DNA from: Baffinella frigidus
Lineage: Eukaryota; Cryptophyceae; Cryptomonadales; Baffinellaceae
Length of the DNA stretch: 19,529 nt
Direction: 5' to 3'
Assembly (NCBI GenBank): GCA_026770585.1
Contig: MU646407.1
Coordinates: forward strand, 317,494-337,022
The position numbers were made by a program, and so were the translations under genes. Of the stretch, positions 1 through 6,919 are shown one piece after another; positions within the stretch are counted from its first letter, which is position 1, and every line of letters starts with the position of its first letter. Below the pieces are notes generated by a model. The model did no database searches. It had not been told where the DNA came from and saw nothing but the letters and a program-made list of their open reading frames with translations.

Positions 1-285
1 CCCCCCCCTTCCGCGCGCCTCTTGCGTTGAGGTTACGAGCCTGCTGCAGAAGCCCTAGCTCTGCCGCAGTTGTGTTGACAGCCTATTCCCAGGTTGATAT
101 GCTGGGGTTTCAGTTCAACTGCGTCAACTTGGAGTGGGAAAGAGCCCGGGCTCACCGAATTGGTGCGCCCAAATAGACTGAGATGTAGCTAGAGGTTACG
201 CGCCTGCCCCCGCTGGAATCTAGACTAGCCCCAAACTCCACACCCTGAAGCCTTAACCCCCTTGACCCTCGACGCTCCCTGGCAG
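1..285. other. Left edge, no gene recognised
   Basis: The window opens in a run of eight C. Apart from one copy of a dispersed repeat (91-184) I see no coding exon, RNA gene or telomere-like tract. The last 20 bases form a plausible acceptor for the exon that starts at 286. Confidence 0.5.
91..184 (+). repeat. Dispersed repeat family R, copy 1
   Basis: Contains an AGTTGA-like start, a GTCAACTTGG segment and a core GAGCCCGGGCTCACC followed by an AAxTGGTG block. Diverged copies lie at 1053-1146 and 8192-8360. In the last, the core has expanded into a tandem array. Confidence 0.6.
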
Positions 286-396
286 AGGCAGCACGTGGTG
301 GTGTACTTTGCCGGGGTGGTGGACGACGGGGGTAAGGGTGGAGGGGAGAGCGTCGGGGAGGGTGACGAGGCGCAGCTGCAGGCTGCCATGCAACAG
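286..396 (+). CDS. Exon A of an unrecognised protein
   Basis: A 37-codon open segment bounded by CTGGCAG|AGG and CAACAG|GTCC, entering and leaving in phase 0. It encodes a hydrophobic strand (HVVVYFAGVVDD) followed by a Gly/Glu-rich stretch and an AQLQAAMQQ helix. Two shorter diverged copies of its 3' end, both with the donor, lie downstream at 531-586 and 640-656. Its phase fits directly onto the exon at 2878, so these may be exons of one gene. I do not recognise the family. The opposite strand is also open here, but that reading is Pro/Arg low complexity and lacks splice-site support. Confidence 0.45.
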
Positions 397-530
397 GTCC
401 TCCTTCTTCGCTTTCTCCTCCTTGCCCTTCTTCTTCGTGGTTTCACGCGTGGGTTGACTCTTGGCAGACGACGCCCGCGAAATTGCTCCATGAATTCATA
501 GTCAAACGGGTTGGGTTGATAGTCAAACGG

Positions 531-586
531 GCGGGAGAGCGTTGGGGAGGGTGAGGCAGGCGCAGCTGCGGGCGGTGATGCAGGAG
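531..586 (+). pseudogene. Downstream echo of exon A (donor side)
   Basis: Repeats the GAGAGCGT..GGGGAGGGTGA and CGCAGCTGC..GCNATGCA segments of the end of exon A and ends in a GAG|GTCT donor. Indels break the original frame. Confidence 0.6.
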
Positions 587-639
587 GTCTCTCTCTACCC
601 CCCCCCTGAGCTACAAACCAGGGCTGAAGCTGATCACGT

Positions 640-656
640 TTGCTGTGATGCACGAG
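640..656 (+). pseudogene. Second downstream echo of exon A
   Basis: A short copy of the last five or six codons of exon A (GCTGTGATGCACGAG against GCTGCCATGCAACAG) followed by the same GTCCTCCT donor sequence. Confidence 0.45.
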
Positions 657-1052
657 GTCCTCCTCCGTGTCGGTTTCCTTCTCTTTCTATCTGTTTCGTC
701 TTCCTGAAATTTGTACCACAACACGCCTGAAAGAGGGGTGAGAAAGTCTCTCAGTGCTGAACCCTTGCGAAGCTAAGCTGATGCTGCAAGACGCCTGCAG
801 TAACCACTTAGCAGCCACCGGGGGCTTCACGCATACAGTCCATCTAAACGATTTGTACTAGAATCTTATCTATTGCCCTGGATTCCACCCGGAATTTCGC
901 TTTGATTTCAAGGCCAAAAGGAACTCGGCCGCTGTTAAGTGGCTTATGCCGCGCGCGAGCAGGTGAAATTTGACGCGGTCACGCCCCCCCCCCCCCCTCA
1001 CCGTCTCCCTCCTGGTGGGGAACTCCGCCACAGTCCGCTTCACGGACTATTC
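657..1052. other. Intron-like spacer, nothing recognised
   Basis: No ORF with coding character, no RNA gene and no telomere-like repeat. It holds a pure C run near 985-998 and ends in a GGTGGGGAACTCCGCC block that resembles the repeats at 1335-1775. Confidence 0.4.
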
Positions 1053-1146
1053 CCAAGTTGACGCCTGGGTTGATGCGTACACCTCCGTCAACTTTGGAAC
1101 GAAAACGAGCCCAGGGGCACCAAAGTGGTGAGCCCGAAAGACTGGG
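1053..1146 (+). repeat. Dispersed repeat family R, copy 2
   Basis: Shares AAGTTGAC, GTCAACTTTGG, a GAGCCCAGGGGCACC core and a GTGGTGAGCCC block with copies 1 and 3. It runs straight into the 29-bp tandem array. Confidence 0.6.
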
Positions 1147-1283
1147 ACATAACGACAACTTATGCCGAAACGGAGACATACCGACAACTTATGCCGAGAC
1201 CGAGACATAACGACAACCTATGCCGAGACCGAGACATAACGACAACTTGTGCGGAGACTGAGACACAACGACAACTTATGGCG
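1144..1283. repeat. 29-bp tandem repeat, about 4.8 units
   Basis: Units start at 1144, 1173, 1202, 1231 and 1260, each a variant of GAGACATAACGACAACTTAT plus a GCCGAGACC tail. Units differ at one to four positions. Confidence 0.9.
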
Positions 1284-1334
1284 TGCGCGAGCAGGTGGAA
1301 GTGGACGCGGTGACGTGGCTCTCTCCCCTCGAAG

Positions 1335-1775
1335 TCTCTCTCCTGGCGGGGAGAGCTGCGGCGGACGAGACCATCAGGTCTTGTCCACTATATACTGTCC
1401 CGAGGAGGACCCATCTGCCCCGAGGCGGGCCTATCTACCCCAAGGCGGGCCTATCTGCCCCAAGGCGGGCCTATTGTCGCCGCTCGCCGTCTCTCTCCTG
1501 GCGGGGAGGGACGTGGCGGACGAGACCATCAGACTCGCGTCCATTTTGTACTGGGGGCGGCGCTGTCTTGTCCATTTTGTACGCGGAACAGCCCTGTCGT
1601 GTCCACTATTGCGGGGAACTCCGCGGGGGATGGGGACAAGACCATCAGGTCGCGTCCATTGATTTGCACCCCGGGCGGGACTGTCTCGTCCAGTTTGTAC
1701 TTGGATCGGGACTGTCTCGTCCCTGTGGCTCTCTCCTCTGGCGGGGAAGGACGTGGTGGACGAGACCATCCGGTC
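1335..1775. repeat. Three spaced copies of a ~46-bp repeat
   Basis: Copies at 1335-1380, 1490-1535 and 1728-1775 share CTCTCTCCTGGCGGGGA, then a GACGTGGNGGACGAGACCAT block. Between them lie GTCCATTTTGTAC-type short repeats. Open frames through this stretch are repeat translations without protein-like composition. Confidence 0.8.
1399..1478. repeat. 20-bp tandem repeat, four units
   Basis: Four units of the form CCCNAGGCGGGCCTATCTNC with exact 20-bp period. The same CCCGAGGCGGGCCT word recurs near 3183 and TGAGGCGGGCCTATCCC near 3212. Confidence 0.9.
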
Positions 1776-1861
1776 GTGTCCACTCTCTCGCTCTACCCGA
1801 GTCGGGTTCACTGATGTTGTCTAGTCCAAACGTCGACGGCGGTGTGCGTCCACTCAGAAGA

Positions 1862-1979
1862 GCGGTGTGCAGAGAATTTGGCCGCCGAAATAATGAAAAT
1901 TGGTCAACATTTTTGTACCCGGGAACAGTGAACATCGACATTTTTCATTATTTCAGTGGCCCACTTCTCTGCACACCGC
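1862..1979. mobile_element. MITE-like inverted-repeat element
   Basis: Arms of 38 bp (1862-1899 and 1942-1979) begin GCGGTGTGCAGAGAA and end GAAATAATGAAAA, with a few mismatches. The 118-bp length, lack of coding capacity and terminal inverted repeats fit a miniature non-autonomous DNA element. I could not define a target duplication. Confidence 0.75.
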
Positions 1980-2294
1980 GCAGGACTGTCTCGCCCACTC
2001 TGTCCACTCAGCGGACTTCGAAGGGATGCCGAATAACCCATACGCGACAAGACATACGATCCTACGGTAGGCGATAGCGAATGTACATATGGGGGGTTCC
2101 TTCGGACAAGGTAACGGGAAATGGCTTAGATCTGGCCATATTTTTCCTTCGTAGCCCGCTGTGTGGACTGGAGACCAGAAGGCGATTCAGGCAGTCCTCT
2201 TTCGTTGCAATCGGTGAAGTTTTCTTGCTAGTGTGAATCTCTCAGATCTGAAACCCGCTCGGCATGCGCGGGATCATTTTGCAGACCTTGGGGT

Positions 2295-2369
2295 GATCCT
2301 ATGCTCCTAGGACTAGCCCTCCAGCAGGGCTAGTCCCTAACGCGGTGCGTGTCCTTCATTTCGGGTAAC
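2295..2369. repeat. Dispersed repeat shared with 5383-5450
   Basis: GATCCTATGCTCCTAG is found inverted at 5393-5408, and GCGGTGCGTGTCCTT followed by GGGTAAC recurs in direct orientation at 5424-5450. A small palindrome, ACTAGCCCT/AGGGCTAGT, lies at 2312-2334. Confidence 0.6.
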
Positions 2370-2398
2370 GTCTGTTCCCGCATCGAATCAGCTTGCAG

Positions 2399-2440
2399 AT
2401 TCCTGAAAAGGAGCGATCGGGCGCAGTCGTGCTCCAACAT
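2399..2440 (+). pseudogene. Upstream echo of exon B (acceptor side)
   Basis: After TTGCAG it reads IPEKERSGAVVLQ against VSDEERPGAVVLQ in exon B. Many of the differences are at third codon positions. It is cut off three bases before the MITE at 2444. Confidence 0.65.
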
Positions 2441-2443
2441 CAT

Positions 2444-2566
2444 CCGGGAACACGTATTTTTCTTTTAGAAATATGCATGCAAATTACTACACATATGCTT
2501 CGGGTCGTGACCTATGTGTAGTAATTTTCCTCACCAGAGTTTTAAAAGAAACACACTTGTTCCCGG
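2444..2566. mobile_element. MITE with ~50-bp inverted arms
   Basis: CCGGGAACA..CTTTTA..AAATTACTACACATA on the left mirrors TATGTGTAGTAATTTT..TTTAAAAG..TGTTCCCGG on the right, around a short CG-rich centre. The inner ACTACACA word is shared with other small elements here (8836-8970, 18988-19059). It has no coding capacity. Confidence 0.8.
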
Positions 2567-2612
2567 ATTAAACCCGTCTCGCTCCACACGACCCTACTAG
2601 CGAATCTCTCCC

Positions 2613-2665
2613 GCACACACACAAACACACACACACACACACACATACACGCACACACACACACG
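2613..2665. repeat. CA microsatellite
   Basis: A (CA)n tract interrupted by AAA, ATA and G substitutions. Confidence 0.9.
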
Positions 2666-2708
2666 CAAAGCGGGTGACTTAAATTGACCGCGTTAATGCA
2701 GGTTGCAG

Positions 2709-2727
2709 ATTCCTGATGAAGCGCGCC
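2709..2727 (+). pseudogene. Second upstream echo of exon B
   Basis: TTGCAG followed by codons for IPDEAR, matching the first six codons of exon B and its other echo. It then diverges. Confidence 0.5.
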
Positions 2728-2744
2728 AGGACTGTTTAGGGTTT

Positions 2745-2854
2745 GTGTGTTAACCTAATTCCTAAACAAAGGGTTAAACCTCAACCCTGAGCCCTAAACC
2801 CTAAACCCTCAACCCTCAACCCTAAACACTAAACACTAAACCCTGAACCCTGAA
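2745..2854 (+). repeat. Telomere-like repeats (CCCTAAA type)
   Basis: Degenerate CCCTAAAC, CCCTCAAC and CACTAAA units directly upstream of exon B, on the same strand as the exon. Confidence 0.85.
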
Positions 2855-2877
2855 GCATGCGCGGAACCAGGTTGCAG

Positions 2878-2963
2878 GTTTCGGATGAGGAGCGACCGGG
2901 CGCGGTGGTGCTCCAAAACGCCTCGCTCCAAAGCCTTGCGGAACACCTCACCGAGGGCACCAG
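2878..2963 (+). CDS. Exon B of an unrecognised protein
   Basis: An 86-bp exon between GGTTGCAG and AG|GTGTGT. It enters in phase 0 and leaves in phase 2, encoding VSDEERPGAVVLQN then a SLQSLAEHLTEGT helix. The frame is supported by its echo at 2399, where many changes are silent or conservative. It joins in frame to exon C (ending R, then FALGRWLAKR). The exit donor lies just before a TC/TG/AG simple-repeat stretch. Function unknown. The other frames give Arg/Ser-rich readings without homology to the echoes. Confidence 0.5.
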
Positions 2964-2969
2964 GTGTGT

Positions 2970-3030
2970 GTCTTTCTGTCTTGCTCTCTCTTTCTCTCTC
3001 TGCGTGTGTGTGTGTGAGAGAGAGAGAGCG
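2970..3030. repeat. TC/TG/AG simple-sequence tract
   Basis: Consecutive pyrimidine (CTCTCTTTCTCTCTC), GTGTGTG and GAGAGAGAG segments after the exon B donor. Confidence 0.85.
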
Positions 3031-3407
3031 CGAGAGACGTTTGTTACTACCAACACGGCCGTCATGATGTCCACTCGCCGTGCTCCAACCCGGGGGGACA
3101 GGCGAGGTGGATTAAGTTGACACACACGACCGCGGTATGGAGCCAGGGGGGGTTTACCCCGCGTCGGGACACAGAGCACATGCCCGAGGCGGGCCTGTCC
3201 CATGACCTTCCTGAGGCGGGCCTATCCCAGGAAAACACGTAGATACTTGCTTTCCACACAGCGGGCTATGGAGGGATTCTAGGGCAGGAAATGCCCGAGT
3301 TTCCGCTACCTTGGACGTAGGAACCCCCCTATGACCCTCCGGGTTGCCTACCGTAGGGTCGAATGTCTTGTCGCTTATGGGTTATTCACGAAATCCCTTC
3401 GAAGTCC

Positions 3408-3612
3408 TCTGTGTCGATTGATCTACACCCGCTATCAAGCGACCTAAGCACGTTTTTAAAAGCCACGACCGGAAATCCGGTCTCAGTTTTTTCATTTTAG
3501 AAGTCCATTTCCCTTAGAATTCAGGCGATTTTTTAAAAAATCCTTTAAAATTATGTCACGTCCTCGCTCGGCAGCGGCGTAGGACCTGGGGCGGGGCTGC
3601 CGCACGCGATCG
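3408..3612. other. Spacer, nothing recognised
   Basis: AT-richer than its surroundings, with T and A runs at about 3487-3546. No coding or RNA feature seen. Confidence 0.4.
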
Positions 3613-3765
3613 ATTCGCGCGTTCGCTGTGGCTGGCACAGCGAAACCAGCGTATTTTCTACTAGCACCCTACAGTAGGACTATGCCTAGGGCCCTATGGT
3701 GGTCCTAGGGGGGGGGTGCGCTTTCTGACTCGCGGTGGCTGGCACAGTGAAGCTAGCGTGTTTTC
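3613..3765 (+). pseudogene. Two upstream echoes of exon C
   Basis: Segments at 3613-3660 and 3719-3770 both read TTCGCG/GACTCG..GTGGCTGGCACAG, giving SxWLAQ against GRWLAKR of exon C, and share an AGCGTNTTTTCT tail. A copy of the CCTAGGG-rich repeat (3668-3713) separates them. The first stays open to a TAG and the second stops directly after WLAQ. Confidence 0.5.
3668..3713. repeat. 46-bp repeat, inverted copy at 4421-4465
   Basis: ACCCTACAGTAGGACTATGC and CTAGGGCCCTATGGTGGTCC together form the exact reverse complement of the core of the element at 4388-4501. Looser relatives occur at 4841-4893 and 5366-5410. Confidence 0.85.
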
Positions 3766-3793
3766 TGCAGGCCCGCAACGCGGTGTGCTTTAC

Positions 3794-3845
3794 ACGCGTG
3801 TACTCACGCCGGTCAAAACTCACTGACCGGCGTGAGTACACGCGT
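3794..3845. repeat. Perfect 22-bp inverted repeat
   Basis: Arms 3794-3815 and 3824-3845 (ACGCGTGTACTCACGCCGGT plus CA) are perfectly complementary around an 8-base loop. A coding role is unlikely. It could form a very stable hairpin or be the core of a small element. It ends 12 bases before the acceptor of the next exon C echo. Confidence 0.9.
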
Positions 3846-3857
3846 TCTTGAACGCAG

Positions 3858-3881
3858 GTTCGCGCACTCGCGGTGGCTGAC
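3858..3881 (+). pseudogene. Third upstream echo of exon C (acceptor side)
   Basis: Begins after AACGCAG, like exon C after ATGCAG, and reads FAHSRWLTK against FALGRWLAK in the same phase. The frame then stays open to a TGA about 50 bases on. Confidence 0.6.
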
Positions 3882-3965
3882 GAAGGACATCACGGGCCCC
3901 TCCCTCTCGGACAGAAACGAGGACACGGTGCTTTGAATTATTCATAGTGTGAAAAACGTATGCAG

Positions 3966-4049
3966 GTTTGCGCTCGGGCGGTGGCTGGCAAAGCGCGCTG
4001 ACCCCTGGAGTGACTTCACCGTCGTCGAAACCGTCGAGATGGATGACGC
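3966..4049 (+). CDS. Exon C of an unrecognised protein
   Basis: An 84-bp exon after ATGCAG that enters in phase 2 and ends at GACGC|GTGAGT, a consensus donor, also in phase 2. It reads FALGRWLAKRADPWSD then FTVVETVEMDD. Copies of its 5' edge lie upstream (3613, 3719, 3858) and copies of its 3' edge with donor lie downstream (4093, 4312). Among the downstream copies several changes are at third codon positions (ACC/ACG, GTC/GTG/GTT), so the frame was probably translated. Reading through the donor would give a TGA two bases on. Function unknown. Confidence 0.5.
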
Positions 4050-4092
4050 GTGAGTGTGCTGGACACCGGGCGTGTGGACGCGACGCGTGTGT

Positions 4093-4144
4093 CGGACCCC
4101 TGCAGCGACTCCACGGTCGTGGAAACGGTCGAGATGGGTGACGC
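4093..4144 (+). pseudogene. Downstream echo of exon C (donor side)
   Basis: Reads DPCSDSTVVETVEMGD against DPWSDFTVVETVEMDD and keeps a GACGC|GTGATC donor. The flanking ACACCGGGCG is also duplicated. Confidence 0.7.
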
Positions 4145-4205
4145 GTGATCGTGCGTGTGTGTTGAACACCGGGCGAAAGGACTCTGGGGATATCCCACAA
4201 GTGGT

Positions 4206-4296
4206 CATGCGGTCACAATTGACCGCCAAGAGGTCCTAGGCAGGTCCTATGGCCATACGGTAGGGCGTATGAGCCTACTGGCCACTTAAGGGATAG
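4206..4296. repeat. ~85-bp repeat, inverted copy at 15742-15826
   Basis: Shares AAGAGGTCCTAGGCAGGTCC, TACGGTAGGGCGTATGAGCC and GCCACTTAAGG, as reverse complement, with a segment in INO80 intron 13. It separates the two downstream echoes of exon C. Confidence 0.8.
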
Positions 4297-4311
4297 TCCC
4301 GTGTAGGATGA

Positions 4312-4355
4312 CCGGACGACCGCACGGTTGTCAAAACGGCCGAGATGGATGACGC
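4312..4355 (+). pseudogene. Second downstream echo of exon C
   Basis: Reads DRTVVKTAEMDD against DFTVVETVEMDD and keeps GACGC|GTGAGG. The matching stretch has no indel. Confidence 0.65.
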
Positions 4356-4387
4356 GTGAGGTGCTGTGTATTGTGTGCCGACCTGAA

Positions 4388-4501
4388 GGGGTACCTCGCT
4401 CATAAGAGCCCGCCCCCCCCCCTAGGACCACCATAGGGCCCTAGGCATAGTCCTACTGTAGGGTCCTAGGAGGGGGCGCTTTCGTATGAGCGAGGTACCC
4501 C
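4388..4501. mobile_element. MITE, copy 1 of a two-member family
   Basis: Terminal arms GGGGTACCTCGCTCAT and its exact reverse complement bound 114 bp. The centre is a C run, a CCTAGG-rich palindromic core and a G-rich stretch. The sister copy lies at 4811-4927. Confidence 0.85.
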
Positions 4502-4741
4502 TGTACAGTGTGTCCCTAGACGAGCCCGCCTCGGGCCGTTTGGTTGACTGTAATCGGGGTAAGCCCCTTTTAGGGCTGTACAGGGTTACTCGCGAATAGG
4601 GATACACACCCGTCTTCGGGCCCTACAGTATGGCCAGTCCTAAGAGGATAGGACCACCCTAAGGACGGTGCGTCACTTTATTCGCGAAGAACCCCTGTAC
4701 GAGTCGCCGGTATTAAACATCGGAAACCAAAGCGCCCGTGA

Positions 4742-4793
4742 AAGACACCGCCAAGCCCCTGCGAGCTGACCTTCCCGTGGATCATGAAACCCC
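4742..4793 (-). pseudogene. Fragment 2 of the minus-strand membrane gene
   Basis: Matches 6669-6720 (CGCCCGTGAAAGACACC, AAGCCCCTGCG, ACCTTCCCGTG). On the minus strand it reads IHGKVSSQGLGGV. It shares its left flank with the fragment at 4951. Confidence 0.8.
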
Positions 4794-4810
4794 TGTACGA
4801 GTCTTCGGTA

Positions 4811-4927
4811 CAGGAATACCACGCTCATAAGAAACTGCCCCCCCCATAGGACCGCCGTGGGGCCATAGGCATAGGCCTGATGTAGGGTCTTCGGGGGGGT
4901 TGGTTTCTTATGACCGAGGTGTCCCTG
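4811..4927. mobile_element. MITE, copy 2 of the 4388 family
   Basis: Arms of 25 bp (4811-4835 and 4903-4927) with an inner CTCATAAGAAAC/GTTTCTTATGA match, and the same C-run / CCNTAGG core / G-run layout as copy 1. It lies between the two gene fragments at 4742 and 4951. Confidence 0.8.
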
Positions 4928-4950
4928 TATTAAATATCGGGAACCACACC

Positions 4951-5032
4951 GCCCGTGAATGGCACAATGCCAAGCCCCTGCGAGCGGACCTTCCCGTGGA
5001 TCATGTCCCCGATATTGGTGGAAGCCAGCTGC
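4951..5032 (-). pseudogene. Fragment 1 of the minus-strand membrane gene
   Basis: Matches 6669-6752 closely. The minus strand reads SQLASTNIGDMIHGKVRS then QGLGIVPFTGG, against NIGDIIHGKVRTQGLGMVSF in the intact gene. It ends at a possible GT donor (GGGCG|GTGTGG). Confidence 0.85.
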
Positions 5033-5227
5033 GACCACTCAAGAATGCTCGAGGATCCTATTTGCATGTGGGGTTGTAAAAATTTGTACCAAAATGGGGG
5101 ACTCCAACTTCGTAACTCTGCTAATTTCGATGAGTTGCGTGACCAATCAACGAAAGTTACTACCCGAAGGCCCACTTTTAAAACCACATCGGTTTTAAAT
5201 ACGCCCCTCTGGCATTCTCGTGTGAGA

Positions 5228-5281
5228 GGCGGACACTACATTTTGAGGTCTTGAGGTGCGTGGCGCCATGGACCCGAGGTT
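5228..5281 (+). pseudogene. Echo of the INO80 start and leader
   Basis: ACATTTTGAGGTCTTGAGGT followed by GCGTGGCGCCATGGACC is identical to the sequence around the INO80 start at 7328, then diverges within a few codons. With the fragment at 4951-5032 it forms a shrunken copy of the whole divergent promoter region. Confidence 0.85.
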
Positions 5282-5545
5282 CGTCGTGAGTGACCCCTGT
5301 ACTGGTGAACAAGGACGCTCTCCGTATTACAGTGGATACTCGAAATTAAGTACAAACACCGCCCTAGCTAGGGTCCTACCGTAGGGCTAGGGCTAGGAGC
5401 ATAGGATCACTCTGCATGTAGGGGCGGTGCGTGTCCTTTTTTGGGAGTAACCCATGGCAGGGCTCACGGTGCGGAATATTCCTGGGGCGGTCCCAGGGGG
5501 GAGGGGCGCGTGTTCTCGCTTTCAAGACACCCCATGTATTATTTC
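5282..5545. other. Spacer with CCTAG-rich repeat
   Basis: Contains a relative of the 2295-2369 repeat (5383-5450) and ends in ATTATTTCAG, a plausible acceptor at 5545. No other feature seen. Confidence 0.4.
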
Positions 5546-6028
5546 AGCTCCGCACACGCACCCGCTCCAGGCTGCAGAACAGCAGCGCCTGCCCCTGCGT
5601 GCCGCAACGCTGGCCACCAGCGCAGCGACTCCGAGAGCTCTCCTCTCTGGCCACCAGCGCAGCGCCCCCGCCGATGTACGCCTGCTGCGACCTCCAGCAG
5701 CGCGCCATCCGCCCACCTGCGCCCTGCGTCGCTCCTCTCTGGCCACCAGCGCAGCGATTCCAGAGGCGCTGCCGCCACCCCTCCTGCGCTGTCGTGCAGC
5801 AATCGCTCTTCACCGTCGCAGCGTTCTGAGAGCAGCGATCCTGCCTGCAGCGCTGCCGTCCTCCGCCCTCCTGGACGCCAGCGAAGCGATTCCGAGAGAC
5901 ATCCTGCAGGAGGAGGCACACGTCCCATGCGGACCGGCCAGCAGCGAGAGGTCCCCGCTGGAGGAGAGGACGCCCGAGACGCGAGGCTCCCCTGCGGATC
6001 TGCTGATCACCCCCCCCCCAGAGTATAG
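5546..6028 (+). CDS. Possible last exon, Ser/Arg/Pro-rich
   Basis: After ATTATTTCAG a frame that would accept exon C's phase stays open for about 160 codons to a TAG at 6026-6028. It carries four spaced copies of a (G)xQRSDSE-like motif, arising from a DNA repeat CTGGCCACCAGCGCAGCGA (near 5610, 5646, 5736 and 5872). All frames on both strands are open for long stretches because the region is GC-rich and repetitive, so coding status is uncertain. It could equally be a minisatellite-like 3' flank of the convergent minus-strand gene. Confidence 0.2.
   Translation, partial: SSAHAPAPGCRTAAPAPACRNAGHQRSDSESSPLWPPAQRPRRCTPAATSSSAPSAHLRPASLLSGHQRSDSRGAAATPPALSCSNRSSPSQRSESSDPACSAAVLRPPGRQRSDSERHPAGGGTRPMRTGQQREVPAGGEDARDARLPCGSADHPPPRV
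5609..5890. repeat. Spaced minisatellite, ~20-bp core
   Basis: CTGGCCACCAGCGCAGCGA recurs three times nearly intact, and CTGGACGCCAGCGAAGCGA once, with unequal spacing. This explains the long overlapping open frames in several readings. Confidence 0.75.
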
Positions 6029-6040
6029 TAGAGAGGAAGG

Positions 6041-6919
6041 TTATTCGGGCTTGGCGGCATTGTGCTCGAGGGCGATGGCGCGCTTCTCCAGCTCGCCCAT
6101 CGTCTTGCGGGGGGTCAGGCCGTCGGTGATTTCGTCGAGGCGCCGCGAGACATCGTCGAGGCGCGAGCGCACCGGGTCGATGACGTCCTTCTCCGAGGGC
6201 TGGTGCTCCATCTGCGCTATGGACTGCTCCACGGTGTCGAGCTTGGGCTCCAAGGTGTTGGGCCCGACGGCGCCGTGGAAGTGGAAGCCCTCCTCGTTGT
6301 TCTTGATGAACGCGGAGTTGAACGCGGGCGGGCGCGTCTCAAGCTCCTTGATGCGTTTCTCGAGGTAGTCGACGCGCTCCTCCATGGTCGTCCCGCCCTC
6401 CATGTCTCGTAACCTCCCGTTGAGGTCCCCAATTTCAGTCTTGATGTCATCCACCTGCTTCTTCGCCGGCGCCTCAAGCGCACCCACGCGCGTCTCCATG
6501 TTCCCCAGCCGCTCCTGAGTCCCGGCGGCGTTCACCACTGTCCCCGAGAACATTGAGTCCCCCACCCGCCCGCTCACGTCTGTTCCTGGCGAGATGTACT
6601 TGTCCGACAGCACCTTGACGGTGACCGCCCCCCGCGTCGCCGAGACCTCCGTCCCTGCAGTGACGGCGCCCGTGAAAGACACCATGCCAAGCCCCTGCGT
6701 GCGAACCTTCCCGTGAATGATGTCCCCGATGTTGGTGGAAGCCAGCTGCGAGGCGGGCACCTCCACGCTGAGCAGCTGGTTCTTCTGGATCGGCTCACCG
6801 CCTGACTCCAGCACCACCGCCCGGTGCATCGCCCCCTGCTCGCCAGCCAGCAGCACCACCACGCACATCGCCACCGTCACGAGGGCGGTCGCGCCCCACA
6901 GGCGGACCATCATCCCCAT
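6041..6919 (-). CDS. Membrane-anchored coiled-coil protein, unknown function
   Basis: A 292-residue minus-strand reading without introns. I chose the ATG at 6919 because the frame upstream has no earlier ATG and the hydrophobic segment follows at once. Residues 7-25 (LWGATALVTVAMCVVVLLAG) form a signal anchor with Arg on the N-terminal side. Residues about 50-130 are Gly/Thr/Val-rich and probably beta-structured (NIGDIIHGKV, GMVSFTGAVTAGTEV). Residues about 135-200 and 228-290 have heptad-like coiled coils (ERVDYLEKRIKELE). It is head-to-head with INO80 and probably shares its promoter region. Two partial copies of its beta region lie at 4742 and 4951. I do not recognise the family. Lack of introns, in contrast to INO80, could mean retroposition or transfer. 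Confidence 0.7.
   Translation of the reverse strand: MGMMVRLWGATALVTVAMCVVVLLAGEQGAMHRAVVLESGGEPIQKNQLLSVEVPASQLASTNIGDIIHGKVRTQGLGMVSFTGAVTAGTEVSATRGAVTVKVLSDKYISPGTDVSGRVGDSMFSGTVVNAAGTQERLGNMETRVGALEAPAKKQVDDIKTEIGDLNGRLRDMEGGTTMEERVDYLEKRIKELETRPPAFNSAFIKNNEEGFHFHGAVGPNTLEPKLDTVEQSIAQMEHQPSEKDVIDPVRSRLDDVSRRLDEITDGLTPRKTMGELEKRAIALEHNAAKPE

Larger units (their letters stand above)
2013..3407. mobile_element. 1.4-kb unit with long inverted arms
   Basis: The left arm (about 2013-2170) and right arm (about 3253-3407) are imperfect inverted repeats. Shared blocks in order are GGACTTCGAAGGGAT, AATAACCCATANGCGACAAG, CCTACGGTAGGC, GGGGGGTTCC and TAGCCCGCTGTGTGGA. The interior holds a nested MITE, a CA tract, telomere-like repeats and an exon (2878-2963) with two upstream echoes. 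Long arms around gene fragments resemble a Mutator-like Pack element. Alternatively, two copies of one repeat landed in opposite orientation in adjacent introns. I see no transposase and no clear target duplication. Confidence 0.6.

Noticed and set aside
1144-1478. CRISPR array
   Set aside because: Units are contiguous tandem repeats without unique spacers, and the context is eukaryotic.
1283-2077. 264-codon open frame on the plus strand
   Set aside because: It runs through the 20-bp and 46-bp repeats and half of an inverted-repeat element; its content is explained by repeats, and it has no domain.
5454-6368. 304-codon plus-strand frame overlapping the minus-strand gene
   Set aside because: Its 3' third is antisense to the well-formed membrane coiled-coil gene, and its 5' half is one of several frames opened by a GC-rich minisatellite.
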